From Alphaproteobacteria bacterium (GTDB lineage Bacteria > Pseudomonadota > Alphaproteobacteria > Caulobacterales > Hyphomonadaceae): a stretch of DNA of 64,000 nucleotides. Location of the stretch: NCBI GenBank assembly GCA_018222605.1, contig JAAEZZ010000003.1, positions 1-64,000 of the forward strand, in the 5' to 3' direction. The notes beneath the pieces were generated by a model. The model ran no database searches, was not told the DNA's origin, and saw only the letters and a program-made list of their open reading frames with translations. Each line of letters begins with the position of its first letter. Positions within the stretch are counted from its first letter, which is position 1. A program made the translations under genes and the position numbers. Below, in pieces: positions 59,656 through 64,000 of this stretch.

Positions 59656-60396
59656 CTAAATCTGTCCCCACTTGACCTTCTGGGAAACAAGCTCGGGACT
59701 TCGTCCAGCCAGATAAGACGCGGAACCCGACACAAGCTTGGCCATGGCCTGCCGCGCCGCTTGAGCATCCCCTGTGCGCACGGCCTCCAGAACACGGCGC
59801 AGGAATCGCAACTGGACCGCCCGCTCTTGCGCCGAATACCCGAGCGAGCGCGAGAATTCGCGGGTCAGCAAATGCATAGAGGAAGTCAGAAGGCCGAAGA
59901 GCGGATTGCCGCTGGCCCAACCGAGTAGGTCGTGAAAACGGCGGTTCAGTTCCTCGAACTGGCTTCCTGCCTCATTGCGCTCAAGCTCTTTGAGGCAATC
60001 GGCGAGTGCGCTGAGGTCGCCCGTGGTCGCGCGCTGGGCAGCATAGGCTGCGACATCCGGCGCTATGGCTTCGCGCAGTTCGAGCAGGCCCCTGAGGTCT
60101 GCTTCCATGAAATGCAAGATGAGAGAAAGACTATTCGCAAAATCGCCGGTCTGGGGGCGTGCGACCACCGGGCCGCCACTACGGCCCAGTTGAAGATGGA
60201 TTACGCCCTGAAGCTCAAGGAAGCGGAGCGCTTCACGCAAGGTTGCTCTGGCGACTTCGTATCGCGCAAGCATTTCTTCTTCGCGCGGTAACCTGTCCCC
60301 CGCAACGCGTGCCCCCGCCTCGATATCGCGAACGATGTCCTGCGCGAGCGAGAGCGCACGCTTGGCTTTCTTCACGTTATCGACCGTCGGCTGCAT
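59656..60396 (-). CDS. GntR-family regulator (FadR/FCD-like)
   Basis: VRDIEAGARVAGDRLPREEEMLARYEVARATLREALRFLELQGVIHLQLGRSGGPVVARP. Confidence 0.92.
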   Translation of the reverse strand: MQPTVDNVKKAKRALSLAQDIVRDIEAGARVAGDRLPREEEMLARYEVARATLREALRFLELQGVIHLQLGRSGGPVVARPQTGDFANSLSLILHFMEADLRGLLELREAIAPDVAAYAAQRATTGDLSALADCLKELERNEAGSQFEELNRRFHDLLGWASGNPLFGLLTSSMHLLTREFSRSLGYSAQERAVQLRFLRRVLEAVRTGDAQAARQAMAKLVSGSASYLAGRSPELVSQKVKWGQI

Positions 60397-60423
60397 TTCG
60401 TAGGACTCGCTCCTGTGATATTT

Positions 60424-60435
60424 ATCTTATAAGAT
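60424..60435. promoter_or_regulatory. 12-bp perfect palindrome in the gntR/P450 divergent promoter
   Basis: ATCTTATAAGAT. Confidence 0.45.
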
Positions 60436-60490
60436 TTAATCTATTTATTTGCCTATAACCTACCCAATACGTCCATGATTGCAACTCCTC

Positions 60491-60519
60491 GTCAAGAAAT
60501 CATTATAAGCTTTCTTGAC
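60491..60519. promoter_or_regulatory. perfect 9-bp inverted repeat upstream of the P450 gene
   Basis: GTCAAGAAA-N11-TTTCTTGAC; right arm contains TTGAC usable as a -35. Confidence 0.6.
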
Positions 60520-60585
60520 TGCACCTCGCGGAAGATTTACCTTTTCAGCAACTAGCGGCTTATTGATGGGATCGAAGGGCAGGAC

Positions 60586-61848
60586 ATGAGTATCGAAACG
60601 ATGGAAATGGATACGGTCGAAAAAATCGCAGCCATTCCGATCGAGCAAATCGATGTTTCGCGGCCGAGCCTTTTTCAGAAGGACACGATTGGCCTGTTCT
60701 TCGACCGGTTACGCAAGGAGGAGCCGGTCCATTACTGCCGTGAAAGTAAAGTCGGGCCATACTGGTCGGTTACCAGGTTCGACGACATCATGGCCGTCGA
60801 TACCAACCACAAAGTCTTTTCGTCGGAGGCGAAGCTCGGCGGAATTGCCATTCAGGACATGCATTCGGCGGAAGGTGCACTTGAACTTGAAATGTTCATC
60901 GCCATGGACCCGCCCAAGCACGATCAGCAACGAAAGGCCGTTACCTCTGCAGTCGCGCCGTCAAACTTGCAGTTACTTGAGCCGACAATCCGTGAACGTG
61001 CGTGCCATATCCTCGATGATCTGCCGGTAGGCGAGGATATCGACTGGGTTGACAAGGTCTCGATCGAATTGACCACAATGACCCTTGCGACCCTGTTCGA
61101 TTTCCCGTGGGAGGAGCGGCGCAAGCTCACGCGCTGGTCCGATATCACAACGGCCGCGCCTGAAACCGGCATCGTCGAATCCTATGAGGCAAGGCGCGAA
61201 GAGCTCATCGAATGCGCGATGTATTTCAAAGGGCTGTGGGAGCAGCGCATCAATCAGGAGCCAAAGAACGACCTCATCTCCATGATGGCGCATTCTCCAG
61301 CGACACGGGACATGCCCTTTCTGGAATTTCTTGGCAACCTCCTGCTACTTATTGTGGGCGGCAACGACACCACGCGCAACTCGATCAGCGGCGGCGTGCT
61401 CGCCCTCAATCAGAACCCCGACGAGTATCGCAAACTCAATGACGATCCTTCGTTAATCACCAGCATGGTGCCGGAGATCATCCGCTGGCAGACGCCGCTT
61501 ACCCATATGCGCCGCACTGCGCTCCAGGACTGGGAGATCGGCGGCAAGCAGATCAGGAAAGGTGACAAGGTTGTGATGTGGTACCTGTCAGGCAACCGGG
61601 ATGATACCGTCATCGACAGAGCTGACCAGTTCATCATCGACCGTAAGAACCCGCGTCATCACCTGTCCTTCGGCTATGGCATCCATCGCTGCATGGGCAA
61701 CAGGCTTGCAGAACTGCAGCTGCGGATCATCTGGGAAGAGATCCACAAGCGTTTCGCGAAGGTCGAAGTGACCGGCGAGCCCGAGCGTCTGTTTTCGAAC
61801 CTTGTGCGAGGGATCACGAAACTGCCGGTGCGGCTGCACGCTCGCTGA
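60586..61848 (+). CDS. cytochrome P450, CYP153-like
   Basis: LLLLIVGGNDTTRNSISGGVLALNQNP; VPEIIRWQTPLTHMRRTALQDWEIGGKQIRKGDKVVMWYLSGNRDD; HLSFGYGIHRCMGNRLAELQL heme motif. Confidence 0.93.
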   Translation: MSIETMEMDTVEKIAAIPIEQIDVSRPSLFQKDTIGLFFDRLRKEEPVHYCRESKVGPYWSVTRFDDIMAVDTNHKVFSSEAKLGGIAIQDMHSAEGALELEMFIAMDPPKHDQQRKAVTSAVAPSNLQLLEPTIRERACHILDDLPVGEDIDWVDKVSIELTTMTLATLFDFPWEERRKLTRWSDITTAAPETGIVESYEARREELIECAMYFKGLWEQRINQEPKNDLISMMAHSPATRDMPFLEFLGNLLLLIVGGNDTTRNSISGGVLALNQNPDEYRKLNDDPSLITSMVPEIIRWQTPLTHMRRTALQDWEIGGKQIRKGDKVVMWYLSGNRDDTVIDRADQFIIDRKNPRHHLSFGYGIHRCMGNRLAELQLRIIWEEIHKRFAKVEVTGEPERLFSNLVRGITKLPVRLHAR

Positions 61849-61873
61849 TGGGCTGGACTAAAATACGGAGTTT

Positions 61874-62203
61874 ATGATGGTCAAAGTGACGTTCGTTTCC
61901 AGTAATGGAACGCGGAGGGAGGTCGAGGTAGCCGAAGGCGAAACAGCGCGCGAAGCGGCGCTCTTCAACGGCGTGCCGGGCATTGACGGCGATTGCGGCG
62001 GCGTCTGCGCCTGTGCGACCTGCCACGTTCATATCGATCCGGCATGGATCGACATTGTGGGCCGCCTCATGGAAGGCGCTGCGGAGGCCGAGCTCCTGCA
62101 ATTCGCAGAGGGAGCGAACCAATATAGCCGCCTCGCTTGCCAGATCCCCATCGTGACCACGTTGGAGGGTTTGGTTTTGCACGTTCCCGCGCAGCAATAC
62201 TGA
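61874..62203 (+). CDS. 2Fe-2S ferredoxin
   Basis: GVPGIDGDCGGVCACATCHVHIDPAW ... EGANQYSRLACQIPI. Confidence 0.94.
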   Translation: MMVKVTFVSSNGTRREVEVAEGETAREAALFNGVPGIDGDCGGVCACATCHVHIDPAWIDIVGRLMEGAAEAELLQFAEGANQYSRLACQIPIVTTLEGLVLHVPAQQY

Positions 62204-62270
62204 CGAGTCGGAGTGATGCATCGTCGTCCGCTCGGGGCGACGCCAATTCGATTTTTGAACGGAGGTCTCC

Positions 62271-63482
62271 ATGCCAACTCAGCTTCAATCCGGTGCCCAT
62301 GCGAACGACGATCCATTTCGCACCGAAGTGCGACAATTCCTCGCCGCAAATTTCCCCGAAGAACTCAAGGGCAAGGGCAATCTGCTTGCCGGACTCGAAG
62401 GGCCGACCAACGAGACCGATGAGCAGAAGAAATGGCGAGAGGCCGTGGCCGAGTGCGGTTGGGGTACACCGACCTGGCCCACGGAATATGGCGGTGGCGG
62501 GCTGACCAAGGCCCAGGCCAAAATCGTCACTCAGGAATTCGCCAAGTCGGGGGCCTACAATCCCATCGGCGGGATGGGCGTAATGATGTTCGGCCCAACC
62601 CTGCTTGAATTCGGGAGCGAGGAGCAAAAGTGCGAGCACATTCCGGCGATCTGCCGTGGCGAAATCCGCTGGTGCCAGGGTTATAGCGAACCCAATGCCG
62701 GCTCCGATCTCGCTAATCTGCAAACCTTCGCCGAGGACAAAGGCGACCATTACCTGATCAACGGCCAGAAGACCTGGACCAGCGGCGGGCAATGGGCCGA
62801 CAAGTGCTTCGCAATCGTTCGCACCGACAGGCGCGACAAGCACAAGGGCATCAGCTTCATGCTGATTGACATGAATGCGCCCGGCGTCGAAGTCCGCCCG
62901 ATCACCATGATTTCGGGCACCAGCCCTTTCTGCGAGACTTTCTTAACCGATGTAAGGGTACCGAAGAAAAATCTCGTTGGAAAAGAGGGTCAGGGTTGGG
63001 CCATTGGCAAACGCCTGCTCCAGCACGAGCGAACCAACATCTCTGGTGGCGGCAATCTGGCTCTGATGATGGCGCAGAGCCTCGGCGACATCGCGAAGAA
63101 ATATTGCGAAACCGCCGCGGATGGTCGGCTGACCGACAATGTGCTGCGCGACAAGATCGCCGATTTCGAAATCCGCTGGAGCAGCTTCTTGTTTACAGCG
63201 CGCCGCGCGATCGAGGAAAGCAAGGCGCCCGGCGGAGTCTCTGAGATCAGTTCAGTTCTCAAAAAGACGGGCACCAAGCTGGCACAGGAACGCTCGGAAC
63301 TACTGATCGAAATCCGTGGGTTGCAGGGCCTTGGCTGGGAAGGCGACGGTTTTTCCGAGGGGGAACTCGAGGACGTGCGCACCTGGCTCTTCGGCAAGGC
63401 AGCAACGATCTATGGTGGTTCGACCGAAATCCAGAACAATATCATCGCCAAGCGCGTGCTCGGCATGCTCGATCACGCGTAA
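62271..63482 (+). CDS. acyl-CoA dehydrogenase
   Basis: IRWCQGYSEPNAGSDLANLQTFAEDKGDHYLINGQKTWTSGGQWADKCF; YGGSTEIQNNIIAKRVLGM. Confidence 0.95.
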   Translation: MPTQLQSGAHANDDPFRTEVRQFLAANFPEELKGKGNLLAGLEGPTNETDEQKKWREAVAECGWGTPTWPTEYGGGGLTKAQAKIVTQEFAKSGAYNPIGGMGVMMFGPTLLEFGSEEQKCEHIPAICRGEIRWCQGYSEPNAGSDLANLQTFAEDKGDHYLINGQKTWTSGGQWADKCFAIVRTDRRDKHKGISFMLIDMNAPGVEVRPITMISGTSPFCETFLTDVRVPKKNLVGKEGQGWAIGKRLLQHERTNISGGGNLALMMAQSLGDIAKKYCETAADGRLTDNVLRDKIADFEIRWSSFLFTARRAIEESKAPGGVSEISSVLKKTGTKLAQERSELLIEIRGLQGLGWEGDGFSEGELEDVRTWLFGKAATIYGGSTEIQNNIIAKRVLGMLDHA

Positions 63483-63500
63483 GGAGGGGAGTACTGACAA

Positions 63501-64000
63501 TGGCAGTTCTCGACGAACAACAGGAAATGCTACGCGACATGGCTCGCAGCTGGGCCGTCAACGAAAGCCCTTTGACAGAATTTCGTAAGGTCCGCGCCAG
63601 CGGCTCCGAGGAGGCGTTTGATCGCGCTGCCTACGCCAAGATGGTGGAAATGGGTTGGGCCGGGGTCATCATTCCTGAAGAGTATGGTGGGTCAGACTTT
63701 GGCTGGCTCTCGGCGGGTCTCGTGATTGAACAGCTCGGAAAGACGCTGACCGCAAGCCCGCTCGTCCTCAACACCGCGGCGGCATCGGCGATCATCCTGG
63801 GCGGCAGCGACGAGCAGAAAGCATTGTGGCTTCCGAAGCTCGCGAGCGGTGAAGCCATCGCGACGCTAGCGGTCGATGAAGGGCCCTCTCATGATCCGGC
63901 CAGGATCGAGACAAGTGTTTCCGGCGGCAAACTGACCGGCAGGAAAGCCTTCGTTCACGAGGCACACGGCGCAGACCTCTTCGTGGTTGCGGCCAAGGAT
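63501..64000 (+). CDS. acyl-CoA dehydrogenase, truncated by the window end
   Basis: Open frame MAVLDEQQEMLRDMARSWAVNESPLTEFRKVR...; VIIPEEYGGSDFGWLSAGLVIEQLGKTL; not in the ORF track because it has no stop in the window. Confidence 0.9.

Noticed and set aside
62067-62843. 258-aa minus ORF
   Set aside because: Antisense to ferredoxin/acyl-CoA dehydrogenase

Overview
This looks like an alphaproteobacterial chromosome segment (Hyphomonadaceae/sphingomonad-like; inferred from gene content only). A conserved housekeeping core at about 24.1-33.4 kb carries tRNA-Ser, rplU, rpmA, GNAT, obgE, proB, GNAT, an RLAN/RimK-type ATP-grasp protein, a FATP-like acyl-CoA synthetase, a TesB-like thioesterase and tRNA-Pro. 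It is flanked by accessory DNA. To the left are: (i) a TetR-linked module with a TonB receptor, a Tat-signal small subunit, a GMC oxidoreductase, two tandem paralogous small membrane proteins and a saccharopine-dehydrogenase-like enzyme; and (ii) an apparent D-amino-acid/N-acyl-D-amino-acid utilisation operon (TonB receptor, NhaC-type antiporter, DgcN-like, DgcA-like, D-aminoacylase), flanked by decayed IS6 copies and a serine-recombinase remnant next to tRNA-Ser. To the right are a tyrosine integrase at tRNA-Pro disrupted by an IS3 element, an IS630 element with a -1 frameshift signal, an RND efflux operon with MarR and a TonB receptor, a 137-bp MITE-like element, an IS graveyard, and a catabolic cluster (flavin monooxygenase, acyl-CoA synthetase, four acyl-CoA dehydrogenases, DUF35/thiolase, COQ4-like protein, nitronate-monooxygenase-like protein, GntR, CYP153-like P450 and ferredoxin). 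The best leads are a shared TetR operator, the oxidoreductase module with tandem membrane paralogs, a COQ4-like protein inside a CYP153/beta-oxidation-like cluster, several perfect palindromic operators, the MITE, and a natural C-terminal His5 zinc-ribbon protein. No search was run; all family calls come from reading the sequence.
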